This document shows positions 13,694-28,426 of a DNA stretch of 64,000 nt, piece by piece. Numbering within the stretch: the stretch's first letter is position 1; each line of letters opens with the position of its first letter. The translations under genes were made by a program, and so were the position numbers. Source of the stretch: Ascaris suum (taxonomy: Eukaryota > Nematoda > Chromadorea > Rhabditida > Ascarididae); the NCBI GenBank assembly GCA_013433145.1, contig CM024186.1, positions 2,046,001 to 2,110,000 on the forward strand, given 5' to 3'. Under the pieces are notes generated by a model, which saw only the letters and a program-made list of their open reading frames with translations, was not told the origin of the DNA and searched no databases.

Positions 13694-15807
13694 GGGAAAA
13701 AAATTTCAAATCACTTTCTTTTGACCGAAATTTTCGGCGTTTAATAGGTAAACCTTTCCTTTAGTGGGATGAAACTATAAGCGGCAAAATCCCTATTTAC
13801 TTGCACGTGGTCAATGTCTGGGAAGATAGTAAGGGACAAAATTCCGAATTTTCGGAGGACTTTTTCCTGCGCCTCCGAAAATTTCCATTTTTGCAAAGCT
13901 TGGATGCAAAATTCTTATTGCATTCGCTGGTTGAATTTCACGAAAGTTGCAGCTTTCCCTCTTCTCCATCTTTTTGCTTCTACTCCTCGTAATCAAACAG
14001 AGAGGAACGAACGAATTGCTCATTTTCATTTGAATGAAATCTATACATCACATTGGTTGTGATTTTCGTTACAACAGCAATAGGAAGAACGTATAAAAAA
14101 ATAGAGAAGTCTATTGAAATACGCAGTAATCAGGGTTTAAACGGTATTGCATATTTTAACTGCAGAAGAATTGCATTGACCATTTGGACTAAAACTTTTT
14201 CCGGGTTTTGCAGGATATCATAGCAACTTAATCGAATATAAAACTCAAATTCGAAATATCACCATATAATTCCAATTCCATTGCGAAGTTACTGTGTTAC
14301 TAACATCAGATGTTAATAAAATTAAATGCGTCCTGTGGAAATGTTCGTATATGCAAAGAATATGCGCCTAGACAATGACTTTCTTTCAAATTTCGATTTT
14401 TACAACAATTGAATTCCCTCTATACGTTTTATAGTCAGTGGAGTCGTCTGCAAATTGCGGAGACTGGACAATTTAGCATAGCTTCATCAGTCTTACTTCC
14501 TCTCTTTTTTGTCACTTTCAATGGAATTTCAATTTCCAAAAATTTCTATCTCTTTCATAATATTTTTTTGTTAGTTAGTGAAATAATTTTGCAAGAGCAT
14601 CTTATGGCAGAAGAAATGCTTGAAGGGTAGAAATTTAAGAAGCGAGCTTGCCGTCAAACCATGTAATTGTGTCAGAGTTTCCCTAACACCTCATCGAGAC
14701 CTTCCTCTCCTCTATTCGTCATCCGCGATTCCGCTTATGAGCTGGAGTTTTCCTAATACGTCATCGCCACCTCTTTTTCTTTCTTTCCTCTTCTATAATT
14801 CCCCAAACTCTTGGGATCTTCGCTCGCTAAGCTGCATTCAATGTGCTTAAAAAAACTTCAATCAATTTACTTCTGTTTACCAAAATCAGTTTTTTTCATT
14901 TTCCCAGTTGGCAAGAAAAGAAAAAAAAGCCCAATCTTGAGGGAATTTTTATGCGTTGAGTTGTTAAAGAGTGAGCCCACTGGGTGCGAGCAATCGATAG
15001 AATGGAAAATAGCAAAAGAAGCATCAACGACGATTCGTTGGCCTAGCCGAACAGCACATCTCGTAAGCCAGAGCCAACCGGCCATCCACTCCTTCACTCT
15101 TCTCAGTGCCATACAACGGCAATCCTTTTTTTTTTCGGGCGCATCCGACAGATAGCTGGAGGGGGTTAAAGGTTTTTAATGCACCTTCGATAGATGCTAC
15201 TGTATATGTCACTTCTGCCAGATGTTTTGACGCTTGAACACCTACTCAACACGCATCCTATTTAAATTTGTTGGTTCCTATAGCAGTTGTTGCAGTTCTA
15301 TTAATAATTACCTCCAAATTTCAATACCTCTCTCGGCTGTTACTACAATTTCTATACCTGTAATAATTCCAGTAAACACTGCCTTCTGCTTTCAACGAGT
15401 TTTTTTTCCAAGAAGTATTTAAGTTTTATCATTTCGTAAACAAATTTGGAGAGCATAAGTTTATCATGCTCCCTGATAAGTGATGCTGTGAAATAATGAA
15501 TATTGTTTCATTCAGTCGATTGTATTGTTTCCTTCTCGTTATGATACCAGTGTATTTTTTCCTTCCTATTGTGTGATATGTAAATTCGTGAAGCTACCTG
15601 TTGCCGCCTAAAACATACCTGTGTTTTATCAAGGTATTAAGCAATTATCGCGCGCACCAAGCTGCACTCTTCAATGCTCTTACATGTCGTATATTCAGTA
15701 TTTGAATATTCCAATGATCATCCAAGTTCATAAATAAACTTAATTGACGCATTTTTTTCAATGAGCATAATTTGTTCCGGCGAAGGTACGTTGGAAAGTT
15801 AGAAAGT

Positions 15808-15820
15808 GGGGGGGGGGGGG
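15808..15820 (+). repeat. G13 homopolymer
   Basis: A pure G run followed by a purine-rich tail (GGAAGAGGTG...GAGGAGGGGG). Confidence 0.97.
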
Positions 15821-16619
15821 TGGAAGAGGTGCGAGAGGAGGGGGAAGCAACTTAGTATTCTCAAGTGTTACTCATTGCTTGTAGTCGTATATCGCTGTTA
15901 TGAAGCGTAAACGAACTTCCCTGAAAGGTAATATCGTGCACCTTAATTTGCATGAATATAATTGCGAATATTTTCTTGATTTATTTTATTTTTTATTTTC
16001 TTAATTCGATTTATTTTGCTGCAATTTCTTTTCATTAATTTTTTCTCTATTCAGAGCTATTGATAATAGCATTTTTTTTAGTGCAGAAAAACTTTCTATT
16101 GCTTTATTTAAATATGTACAGCAATGAGTATAACATCGTTCCTTTCATTATTGTCTTTTTGTTTTCATATCGTTAAAAAAAAAATTAATTCACCATTGAT
16201 ATGATAGAGACTTCAGATTGCATTCTTTTTTTTTTGCAATCTTTCTTGAAATAAAAAAAATCACTGAATTTTTGCAAAAATATCTCTCCGTATTTTTTTT
16301 TTCGTTCGCATCATTTTGATTTAAAATATTAAAAATAAACGCGTAACGGATTTTATAGGTGAATCGATGAAAAATAGTAAATTCATATTTCACGCTTTTC
16401 CGACTTTATCCTCTTTATTTTATATGCATATAAGTGGAAGTTTAATCATCGTTGCTTAAAAGTTTCCTTTCATAGTTGCTATTGATAACTTATCGCTCGT
16501 AATATCAAAGCAATTCACTTGAAAAATTTCATTAAAAATAAGATGTTTAATCATTTATTATTTAAAAAAAAAAGAATTTAAATTTATCCTTACCAATATG
16601 AAACGTGAAAATTTCATCT

Positions 16620-16802
16620 ATTGCGTTTCAATTGTATTTGAAAATTAATTTCAGGACGGGTCCAACTTTCCAGCTGTTCATAAATAGATTTCATAAAATT
16701 CGCTTCAATGAATTCCAATTGCATTTGAATATTAATTTCAGCGGTGGGAGGGGGGGGGGGGTTGAACCTTTGTTCCTAAATAGTTTCGTTAATATAATTT
16801 TT
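16620..16802 (+). repeat. Diverged tandem duplication with a G run in the second copy
   Basis: Copy 1 (16620-16700) and copy 2 (16701-16802) share CAATTG.ATTTGAA.ATTAATTTCAG and a later TAAATAG.TTTC block. Copy 1 has a short GGACGGG where copy 2 has a G12 run at 16750-16761. Confidence 0.8.
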
Positions 16803-17268
16803 GAAATTCAAACATTTTTGCCGCATTTAATGATGATTTTAACGAGAAATATTCAAACATCTGAGATTAAGACGGATATCAACTAATATAACAATAGCAT
16901 CTCGTAAATTTCTTGAAAAAAAAACACTATGTTACACTTTATTTATTGATTACCGTTAAACCTTTGATCGTTTAAAAGCTGTAATACGCTATCAGTAATA
17001 TTGATCTGCAGTGATAATATTTTATTACAGCATTTAAATTCTTTCAAATTCTCGCATTTCTAACTTGAACTTTGATATTAATTAGCGAGTACTTGCAAAA
17101 GAAATTTAACGATCATCGACTTCTTTTTGGTGAATTCTCAAATCGTTCATTTATGAGAGAAGCAATGTGATCATTGAAGTTATTTATTCCATTTTCATGT
17201 GCCGTAACCCTAACGTGTTCAAATTGATTGAAGAATGTATCTTATTTGCTAGAAAATGCGCAGTGTTG

Positions 17269-17302
17269 TGCAATGCAACGCAATGCAATGCAATGCAATG
17301 CA
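17269..17302 (+). repeat. (CAATG)n microsatellite
   Basis: Six to seven pentamer units with one CAACG variant. The same pentamer recurs at 52937-52957. Confidence 0.95.
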
Positions 17303-17992
17303 TTCAATACTGAATGTGGCATCAGATTTTCACATGCAGAATTGCAATGATGAAATAATGTTGCATATTATTTACGTTGGAAATACATCAAAAACATTTT
17401 TGAGATTTTCACTCTTTTTTCTTCAGCTACAATGAAGCATCTTCATGAGATTGCATTTTGCAATATTTTCATCACAAATCATCATATTCTAGAGCAATGA
17501 AGTGAGATTCACTGTGTTACCATTGCATAATTGAAAAACTCAATGCTATTTCTTTTGGAAAAATTGCTTGAAGAATAATGTGGAAACGCTTTGAAGCTCT
17601 TTAATTTGAAAATCCAAAAACTTTTTGAAATGATACAATGTTATGAAGAGAGAGAAAGAATTGTAGAGAAGAAAGCTCTTTCGTTTCTATGAATTATCGA
17701 TGAAAAACGTATTATTCGATGTAAGTGATAAATTTCTATTCTAGTCCATTAATACTCCATATCAATAAATGTATCATCAAAGGTATTATTAAAGATATAT
17801 TCGATATAAAGCAGAAATAAACAAATATTTTTGCATAATAAAAACTTCAATATTGATATTTTTAAGTGTCTATGATATGTGTTTAAGCAAGTTGTGTCGA
17901 TCGAAGCGAGTTGTTTCCTCTTTGTGTGATTGTCGATTGGCCACCCAATATGCTATAATTTGTCCTATTGCACCTGCTCAATTTCTCTCTCA

Positions 17993-18104
17993 CCGAAATG
18001 CTTTCCATGAGCTCTTTTAAAAGCTTTATTTGTGCATTTATATAGCTGTCATGAGACAGCACATAAAGAACACTCAGTGCTTCCTTCTCGTCATTCCAAT
18101 TCAT
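17993..18104 (-). CDS. Exon-like minus-strand segment
   Basis: The minus-strand frame from ATG 18104 reads DEKEALSVLYVLSHDSYI and KLLKELMESIS and meets TTTCG|GTGAGA, a fair donor. I could not place a partner exon with confidence, so the function is unknown. Confidence 0.2.
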
Positions 18105-19415
18105 TTCATCGATTATTATCGTTTATTAAAGAATAGAATTATTGGGATTTTTTTATTACTGCATAAACTGTTTCGTAAATAATTCTAGCAAATCTACTCT
18201 ATTTTCTATTTCCTTAAGTATTTTATGAAACGAATTAAATTTTTCACTCGTTATTTTGCGTGGAAAATTCTTTTCGGATGAAACTGATAGGAATTTTTTT
18301 TTTTGATAAGAGAAATAGTAGTACTTTCCCGGAAGTGATAAGTTGATAGTAACATATAGAAATATCGAATATGCAGTAAGAAAGAAAATTCGTTATTATA
18401 TCTTGAATTAGTGATAACTCGAATTTTTTTTTTTTTGCATATTTTTAAATTTGTCATTAATTTCTTTTCTATGAATATCTTAAATTCCTCATTAATTTCA
18501 TCGTGAAATTTGCATAAAAATACCTAATCGTGTCGTAGCATGATGTGACAGGATAATAGCATATTGATACCGTAATAATGGGAAAAGCTTTTGCCATCAT
18601 TTGCTATCATTATTTTATAAAAATATGACTTCAAAAAAGCGCTGCTTAATTGGTTATTTTTCATGTTGAAAGACCAATCAATACGCTTAATGTGTTTGTT
18701 GTGTTACATTTCCGGATATAATTTCAGCTATTCTCCTAATCGTTTAAAGTGATTTATCACATTTCTGGTGCTAGTGGCAGTTGCACGTAAACACATTTCC
18801 ATCTCATTCGGTCACATCACCTTCATTTCTAACTTCCCACATCGCTCGTAAGGTATTCTCTCACTCAATGCTCTCATCCAGTTTTTTTTTTTGTTGGTGT
18901 TTTTTTTTTATTCCTTTTTTTTCGGGAATTCCTCCGCAAAAAATTTTTATTTTGTGGTGATGTCATATATGTTTGTATCTTTATATGTCTGTTTGATTAT
19001 CTGTTCACTTATTGCAACTTGTGGGCCAGGAAATCTGAGCCAATAAAATTTAATGATCGCTATTTGCACTAATATGTCTTTCCAACAAATAAGTCTCTTT
19101 TTATTTAATCTTTTCTTTTTCCGGAATGAATTAAGAGAATTTATTTGTCGAATGCAATTTCGCCCATAATGAAAACGAATTAAAATTCAATTGAAGAAAA
19201 TCATAAAATGATTATGGATTATTTTTCATTAGTGGATTTCATATAGCATTTAAAATTATGATTGTTATGCAAATTTTTTATTTCAGCGAAAATTTTACTA
19301 TCAAATAAAATATCATTAAAAAGTTTTATAATAGTGCGTTGAATATTTTAATATTTTTATTAATCAAATACAAATTAATGGTGGAAAAAATTTTTTTAAC
19401 TTAATTTACTAAACA

Positions 19416-19417
<2 letters not shown>

Positions 19418-19511
<94 letters not shown>
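19418..19511. repeat. (TA)n array, about 94 bp
   Basis: A pure TA tract, followed by a small direct repeat of the flank, AGTCATTATTAAA, at 19513 and 19531. Confidence 0.99.
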
Positions 19512-19513
<2 letters not shown>

Positions 19514-21448
19514 GTCATTATTAAAAACCAAGTCATTATTAAATTTAGTTAAGTATAGCTCTTTTTTTTTTTCGATATCATTTGATCGCTTATCAATTCC
19601 ATCGCTTACGTTTTGCATAGATTTCACCTGTCTTATATGTCATAATTTTGGCGGAACAATACTCAGAGACGTTATCATTCAACGCTTACATCCAATCAGC
19701 ACTCAAAACAACGCATAACAGCTGCTAAGTGAATAGAGCTGAAATGCTCGTCGAAATAGGTTACATAACGCAATAAACAAATCCGACGCTTTACGAGACT
19801 CATCTGACAGCTGTCAAAGGCGACTACTCGCAATTGCATATAGTGTAATCCAAACATATATCCTATTCTCTACAATTTTCCCCCATCTTCATACCTCCAT
19901 ATATTTTTTTTTACAACAACTTTCAATTAGAATAATCTTAAAGATATTATTGCAAATTGGTGAAAAAATTACGCTAGTAAAAAAAAAATAGAGACAAACA
20001 CGCTATATTAATGGCTTTATTTCAATTTTTCAACTTAAATCTTGATGATTTATTAACTGTCGAATTGAATTTTTTTTTTTATTTCAAAGAAAAAAAAACT
20101 ATCAATTGCTATTTTGTTTCTATGTAAATCGCTATTGGAATAATCGATTTCATAATTAAATTTTTAGGTAATAAGTTGTAATAAAATGTTGAATTATTCA
20201 TTGCCTCTCATATGTATGAAACTTAACAATTTTTCACCATTCTCAAAACGAAAGAAATTTATGGCTATCATATCGTTTTTTTTTTTGAAAAGAACTTCTT
20301 TCATCTTATGGAAAATCGATCTCAATCATACTTTGGATTGAATCGAATTGAAATTCTTTCACTTGTTACTCTAATCGTCATCCAATTAAGAGTCGTTAAT
20401 TGTATGATAATTTCGAATTCTTCATCTCTCTATAAATTTCATATTTAATCTTCCATAAATCTAATGTTTCTTCTCATTTCATTCCTTGTAAATTCCATGT
20501 CTTTCATCAATCTTCTTTCGTTAATGACAAAAATTCAGCAGAACTTCATTTTTGTTGGGCGAATTGGCACAGCTTAAAAACGACCTATAAATATAAATTA
20601 ACAACTCTTTAGTTCCCGTGGTAGTACCACATAACTAGTAGTAATGGCAGCAAATAATGAAGATTGTAGGAGGAGGTTGCTAACGATGCGTACAATGTAA
20701 GCAAAAAAGAAAAGCATCTAGTGCTAGGCGAATAAGAAGCAGTAACTAATATATCCGCGGATACCAAAGCAAACAAGAGGCAGGAAGGGAGTTTTTGGGC
20801 AGGATGGAAGCAATGGTGAGTGGGCGCTTTTTTCGTGGGAGGGGAGGAACCACGAGAAATCCTCTCTTCCTGTTTTAAAAGGAGGGGAAGGGGAAGGCGC
20901 AGATGAAATAGGAAGTTTCCGGCTTAATGAAAGTTCAAGAATTTTGATTCTCTTGAAGTAAGTTCAAATGTTTCAAGGTTATTTGCTTTCAAGTAGATGT
21001 GCTAGATTCTTGCAATAAAATATCGAGAATTTATAGTCATTTAGTACAAATATATGCCTTGATGCGATATATGCAAGAAACTTTCAAGATGGCCTAGTTC
21101 ATCGTGGAAGACAATCTAATATAGAGCATAAGAAATGCGAACTAGACTTTTATTAGACAAAATATGTTAAAAAAATACTTGAAAAATAAATAGAAGTAGT
21201 TTGCGCTATATATGGTACTGCATTCCCCTCTTCTTCATAAGATATCATCGAATAATAAATAAAAGAAATGAAAGATTCAAAACGAGAAAATCGATCGATA
21301 CAAAATTCATTCAAATTGATGCGCCGACATCAAATATAGTATAGGAATTGAGTCTATATTAGCAAATTTTGCATTTTAGCTGTTATGATTCCCGAATTGA
21401 AGCCAGCGAGCAGACAGACAACAGACAAATTTTCCCTTACAAAGATAT

Positions 21449-21537
21449 ATTGTCATTGCAATATTGCAATTGTCATCATATTGCAAGAATATTGTCATCA
21501 TATTGCAAGAATAGACATATTGTCATCATATTGCACT
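21449..21537 (+). repeat. Short tandem repeat, unit about 22-28 bp
   Basis: ATTGTCATCATATTGCAAGA occurs with ATTGTCAT...ATATTGCA variants four times in a row, with small spacer differences. Confidence 0.85.
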
Positions 21538-24500
21538 TTTGAGAAAGAGAAAATTTGCCAAAAGCGATTTAAAAAAAACGCTGGAATGATAAAAGAATGA
21601 TAAAATAATGAAGTGAAGTAAAAAAAAAGCAAAAAATTCGGAGATTTGCACCGTTTTCAAAAAATTCATGCCCCTTCGCATGATCCTTGATCATTTTATA
21701 TCCTTTTGCTAAGAGTTACCTTTCAAACATCGTCGACGCTATTTAATACTCCTTAAGAAAAAAAAAAGGAACAAGATATGATTCTCAAATGAGATATTTA
21801 TTATAAGAATTGTCGCAATCAATTTTTTCTATATTTCTCCGAAATGAAAATATTTTTATGCAAATAAGAAAAAATAAAGAAAAGAAAAACGATCTTCAAA
21901 TTGTCAATTTTTTTCTTTCTCGGAAGATTATTTCATTAGATATCCGCATATTTTTATCTACGCATATATTTCTCTCTCTCTCTTTTTTTCCCACATAAAT
22001 CAATAAATATATCTATTTTATAATCAAAATATTTGAATAAAATTCAACAATATATATATTGAAATCGTTTATCTCTTATCATTATTTTCAATCTTTAATG
22101 TGAATCATTTCATCTGTCTATAACTATTAGCGCAACAAAGAAATCTTTTATTGTAACGTGTTAATTTTTATTTGAATATAGCATATGGCAAATAACGAGG
22201 CTATGTGTTATAATAACAGATTCTCGTGTTAAATTTAGCATTCACTATATCATCACTATACCTAGCTACGTTTTTCAATAATAGCTTGCACGCTTCTTTT
22301 AGGCTCGCAAATTTCTTACGAAAATTTTTGAGTAATATTATAAGCATATATGGCTTATATTTAGTTAATATTCACTAAAATCTCGAAATGAACACCTCAT
22401 TGAATAAATTTCAAAAAAAAAAAAAAACAAAATGCTACTTTTTTCGGTTGTGAGAAACTCTTTTAGCATCTAAAAATGAGAAAATTTGTCTAGTAAATTA
22501 TATAATTATTAAATTATAAAGTTTCTAAGGAATTATTCTAATGGAATATTTGTTAGGAATTATTTATAAAATATTGTTATAAAATATTGAAATCTCTGTT
22601 TATATTAATATAAAACATAAACTCTTCATCGATGATTTTCGTTTTGCTAATGCGACTAGCATTTGTACGTCGAGGTAGAGGAACGCAATGAAGGGGATCT
22701 TGAAAAAGTCAACATCGAATATTATAATGAACGCCTTGATTCCAATGGTGTTCTTCAATTCTATGAAAATGATCGACGAAAATGCAAATATCTTTATAGG
22801 GTTTTTTTTTCTGTCTGAATCAATTTTTTTTTTCAACGACGAACGAATAAATAAACGTCAAATTTTCACAAATTACATCACTCGAAAAAATAAAGTTGTT
22901 GAATTTTATAAGAAATTAATTAAAGAGAATTTTTATGAGAAATTAATGATAAATATATTTGCAAAAATATGATCAAGATCATAGAGTTGAAAAGCTCGTA
23001 TGTTTTTTTTTAAAATTTTTGCAGTTATATAATATATTATCGATTGTTTTTACTAACTTTTTATGTATACGAGTAATGCTTTGTGAAATTGTTGAAGTGA
23101 TTTTCGATATTCATTTCGATATACCGTTCAAATTCTCTTTCGTTTGATTACTTTCATTTCTTGTAATATTTCAAGGATTTCTGATATTTATCGATCGCTA
23201 TCAAATGTTTTACTTTAATCAATCGATTTATCACTCCTACTAAATTTGCATAACAGTATGCATATATATTATATTTGTACAAGTATATTTAGGAAATAAT
23301 ATGTTGCATTTTTGCATATTTTATTGCATCGAAATTAGCCAGCTGAACAGCGTTCATAACAATTAATCTAGATTTATGCAAAATTTGAAATGTAATGGTT
23401 ACTTGTAAATAGTTTAACGATATCGCATGCCTATATTAGTTGGCTGCTTCAAAATTTGCATATTACATAGACGAAAAATTAGTTGACAAGGCTCTTCTTA
23501 TTGCTTTATTGGTTTATTTAATCGACACTTCGAGGAGTTATTTGCCTATATAAGTGCATTAAAGTTAACGATAGCTTTGTGTATTTTAATATTTAAGTTT
23601 TTTGATTGATAGCTTGGAATATTGCGCATCAATGAAAAACTATTGTTCGATTTTTATTGAAGATTTTTTTAATAGCCAAAGAATACGAGTTATTCGCTAA
23701 TCAAAAGCCTTAGTATTATCAAATGTGATATTAAAACCGTTTCGACGCTTAAAGCTGTTCAATGTTCGTTTGTTCTTTGTTCTTCTAAGCATTTATCTTA
23801 TCAGCTATAATTCATCAACTCTAATCTGAGTTTGAGCTTTTTCGATTTCGGAACAAAGATACAAAAAGCACATATCGTTAAATTTAGAAATGAAGTCTAG
23901 AATGTCCGGAGTCTGCTGGTGAACGACATTTTCCTGAATAGAAATCCTAGGTTTTATTTTAGCGAAGTATGGAAATTAAGTTCCTCTTTGACGTAAATAT
24001 CTGTTTTTGTGATACTTTGAACAAAAGATGTATTAACGGTGGCTATCAACCGATGGTGGAATGATAGTGAATTGGGCGGATCCAAAAGTTTCTTAGAAAT
24101 TAATCAATTTCAGTTGATACATATCACTGCGAATGTTTTCTGCAATTTATAAATTAAAAACTCAAAAAAAGTCGATACAATTACAAAGGCATCTATACTT
24201 GAGATGACTATGCTCAATATGGGTTACTATTCGAGATCATACGGTAATTTCAAGATAGGATTTTATTTTCAAATCTTTTTATGCTGCATTTTTGATAATT
24301 TTATTTCAATATCGAAAAAATTTTATAAAAAATTTGAAAATTTTTCCTATGCAAAAATTTATTCTTGAAGAAAAAAAAAAGCAAAAATAATCGAGCGCCC
24401 AATGTGAATACGAGAGAAGGATGTGGTAAAGAAATGACCGGATATTTTATTTCACACTCATTAGATATGCTCGTAGCCAAAAGATTTATGGCTCGAGTTT

Positions 24501-26372
24501 TGTCGCAATGAAGCGACGCAATTTTTCTTCTTCTTTAATGTTCTGAAATGTGGCGTTGTAAATTTTTTTTTCTTTTCTTCATTTGTAGTCATTCAAGTCG
24601 TATTTTAGTTTATTTCTAATGTAATTGTATATTCATTCTTATTCATTCAATGTTGGCTTATCGTCATGTTTGTCATCTCGTACTGCTTCAACTCTTTATA
24701 ATAGTATTTGTATAGATCCCGTTGCTATGAAAATTTTTTGCGAAATTATCTCACCTATATAGACAAGCTTAAAAAGTTGAGCATGACGCTGGGAGGGCTT
24801 TATTCTGAAAGAAACTGTAGTCTAAGAGCAATACGATTTTGGAGAGGATGACGCCCTATTCGTCAAATTTTGAGAGGACCACATCCTCCTGTATCCTTAT
24901 CAATTATATCAACAACATTTACAGAATGCTAAGAGGGAGGAGATCATGAAACCAAGAGATCATTTTGAATTGCTTTTGTACTATATTGGCGATAAAGCAA
25001 ATCCATATCTAAATTCTCTTTTTTTATTTGCGATGATTTAAGGGGGAAAAAAGCGTTCTGCATCAAATTTCTAAGCATAAAGGAGCGAAAAACATGCTTT
25101 ATTTGCTCAGGTGATTCTATAAATAGTTTTGTCATCAGTGATTTCCTTCTATGCTATGCGCTATAAGTTATTCTGTTAGCTGGTTCCTTGAGGGAATTGA
25201 AAGTAGACAAATGACCAGTGGACAAATGACCACTACAAGTCTTTACAATGGTCATCTATAAATCATCTAAAATACAAAACGATTGAATGCCCACATCAAC
25301 CATGCGGACATACACTTTTATGCTAGTGCCATCTCTTCAGTGATGTTTTCGACAAAGCTCAGTAGCATTAAGAGCACAATCTTTCACCTGTATGCTCGCT
25401 TAGATATTTAGTTTTTTACTTTCTTAAAATTCAATTCTCTTCAATTTTGAGATTTAAATCAAGTAGAATAGATCTATAGGGGAGGAGGGAGGGAGGAGAG
25501 GCCGATACATATCATCAAAATTTCTATTCTGAGGATGTCATTATTTTTGGAATCCAGCTGAGGTACTTAGGTTTTATTTAGTTCGAGTAACGTCTACGTT
25601 CACATCCAAGACTTAATCTTCTCACCTTTGAGCGTGAGCAAGTAATATAATGCTACCCAAAACTTCAAACTCTTCTATGTTACAATTCGAAATGATTCGC
25701 TTTTTAATTTATGGAAGTTCTAAGCTAACTGTAAAATTTTATCGATTTTCAAACGTGTTATTAATTACTATACTTCAGGTTGTTTCGGTGTTCGCCTTAT
25801 CGAAAAAACAATTACCTCGAGCAGTATTTGTATAGTTTGAGTAAAACAGTGAAAACAGTTTTTTGCAGATGTGTTTTACTGGAAGGTGCCTAAGGTACGC
25901 AGTACAATGATCAACATGCAACAGCCGATCATCTCACCACATTCTCGGCAAGTTTCCTATTCGATAAAACTTGAAACGGAGAATATCTCTATTTTACACC
26001 AATAAACCGATCAGGATGAGATACTAACTATAGCAATAATATATCAACTACTGCAGTCGTAAAAAAGCGTATGCAAGCTGAGCTAATAGAAGTTGATACT
26101 TAAGAAATGCATTCAGTAAGTGCAGGATTGGGATGGACTTTCCAGCCGATTTTTGAGACTGAAACCAGGACGGATCGAACAATTCAAAAAGTGCACGAAA
26201 TTAATAAGGCACGCATAGCAGGTGCAATTCGATTTTGCTGCTGAGATGTTTTATGGCAATTGCATTTCATCATCTCCTGATGCGACTTCCTCTATGTGGG
26301 CATGCTGCCACAGTTAGCTCGCCAAGGCAGGGAGATGCTCCCAGCAGGCAGCATGGAATTTCCTAGAGGGGT

Positions 26373-26387
26373 GGGGGGGGGGGGGGG
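26373..26387 (+). repeat. G15 homopolymer
   Basis: A pure G run after AGAGGGGTG. Confidence 0.97.
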
Positions 26388-27163
26388 AAGACGCAGCATT
26401 CTCCGTTCCCAAATTCATATATAAATGACGTATTAGGAATTTTTTAAGTTTTGAAGAGAGTTACTGCCTTTGCTGCCCAAAAGAAGGACAATGAAGGAGG
26501 GGACAGTTGGCCGTAAAATTAAGAAGTCTTGAGGAAACAATTAACTTAATGGCATGAGGCGGAAGAGAACTACTCTAATCCTGCTATTCTCTCGAAGATA
26601 TTTTGACATATTATTGCTTAAACCTGTGATATATACTATGTGTTACAACTTCTAGAGGTAGATTTATAAAATATTTCATGTTAGCCATCGCTTTACTTTA
26701 ATCTATCTTTATTATACAACTTATTATTCAGTGAACGCGCATTCCACATCTTTGAGAGTACGTTTCAATGCTCAGAGTACACCATTCAGATTTATTTCCG
26801 GCATTAACCCGTAATTCTCCGAAACTCATTGTAGGTGTCTTGCTTATTCCAATTAGCTAATTTTTTCTTTCATAAACTCCAGCTTGCAGCTTAGTGCGAA
26901 CTTTCGTGAAATAGTCAGTCGCCTCCATTTTATGGTTACACCCTCATGAAGAGATTTTCAAAAGCGTAGAGAAAACTACTTCAGATGAAACTTTCAAAAA
27001 CCAGCCTTCTATCCGTTGCATGTTTTCAGATATCAGTAGATACTTTTTAGCTTTAAGCGATATTTAGCCTCAAATAAGAGGCATTACTGAAGAGTTAGCA
27101 GCTTTTCAACCTTTTAAAAAGTTCTTTTTCGTAGACTCAACTCCAACGATATACGAAGTATTG

Positions 27164-27201
27164 ATTGGGCCTAGTTGAAGAATTAATTGGGCCTAGTTGA
27201 A
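27164..27201 (+). repeat. Short direct repeat
   Basis: ATTGGGCCTAGTTGAA occurs twice, 21 bp apart, the second copy preceded by AATTA. Confidence 0.85.
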
Positions 27202-27385
27202 AATGATCCTAACTGGATGCAGATAAGAGTAATATCCTGTCTGTGACATGGTATTATAAACGATTTGTACGCTGCTTGCTATGTATAAATGATAACATTT
27301 GATTGAATACCCGTAGAGCATCAAATATTTCGGTTCACTTTTTTTAAACGCAAATTTTCGTAATAATGGCTTCTTTGACGTTTTC

Positions 27386-27555
<170 letters not shown>

Positions 27556-28073
27556 CCACTAGGAACATATCAATACAGCTCATTTGCAATCTTTCGACAC
27601 TTTTTTTGCATTTGTTTATTAACGAAATTGCTATGAACATTTTTCAAAGAGGATTTTGCAGTGCGAAAAAAAAATTATTTTTTATTGTGAGAATTTCTGA
27701 GCTTATTGAGAAAATCTGAGAAAATTTTACGTTTCATTACCTATCGACTTTGCACATATTTTTGCGACTAAATTTTGTCAATTATCGCTCCTATAACTTT
27801 TAATTTTTTATACTTTTTGAAGTGATTTTGTCTATTTTTGGTTCCAATTGATGATTTTTGGTTTGTTTTTCATATTTTTCTTTCTTTTTTATTTCCATTA
27901 CTTTTTTTCTTTTCATACATGCTTCTTTTTTATTTTTGGTTCCACATGAATTGTTTTCATGCTTCTTGAAGCAATATTGCACTAGTAAAAACACTGGCCG
28001 CTACCTGTACGTATGACTTATGCTCAACGTTATATATACAAGCACGCACTTTATACAATTATATATGTAAATA

Positions 28074-28246
<173 letters not shown>

Positions 28247-28273
28247 GTGTTTGCAGCGCAAATAGAAATTCGT

Positions 28274-28426
28274 TCATATAGGACCACTTTTGCATTGTTG
28301 AAGTACACGTTTATTTGAACGAGTTATTGCGTCATGAGAGAAAGCATTAGCAAAAGCGCACATCTTTCCAATTCGTCTCTCATATTTTTCTATTTGTTCT
28401 TGTTGTGCAAGTAAATCTTCTCTTCC
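28274..28426 (-). CDS. Unidentified short ORF carrying the GCGC core repeat
   Basis: The minus-strand reading is [20 protein letters not shown] and [17 protein letters not shown], to TGA at 28274. It is charged and coiled-coil-like at the start. A weak acceptor (TTGTTGAG) precedes it. The stretch GKMCAFA is shared with the ORF at 59519 (ATICAFA). No known family. Confidence 0.22.
   Translation of the reverse strand, partial: GREDLLAQQEQIEKYERRIGKMCAFANAFSHDAITRSNKRVLQQCKSGPI

Larger units (their letters stand above)
19512..27385. other. No gene recognised
   Basis: AT-rich sequence with one short tandem repeat, one G15 run and GA-rich patches (20.8 and 25.5 kb). Short ORFs here (for example minus 24944-25135) have no splice support I trust. 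Confidence 0.5.

Noticed and set aside
14867..15155. Overlapping ORFs on both strands near 15 kb
   Set aside because: Several frames are open because the patch is GC-richer; none looks like a known protein or has good splice sites.
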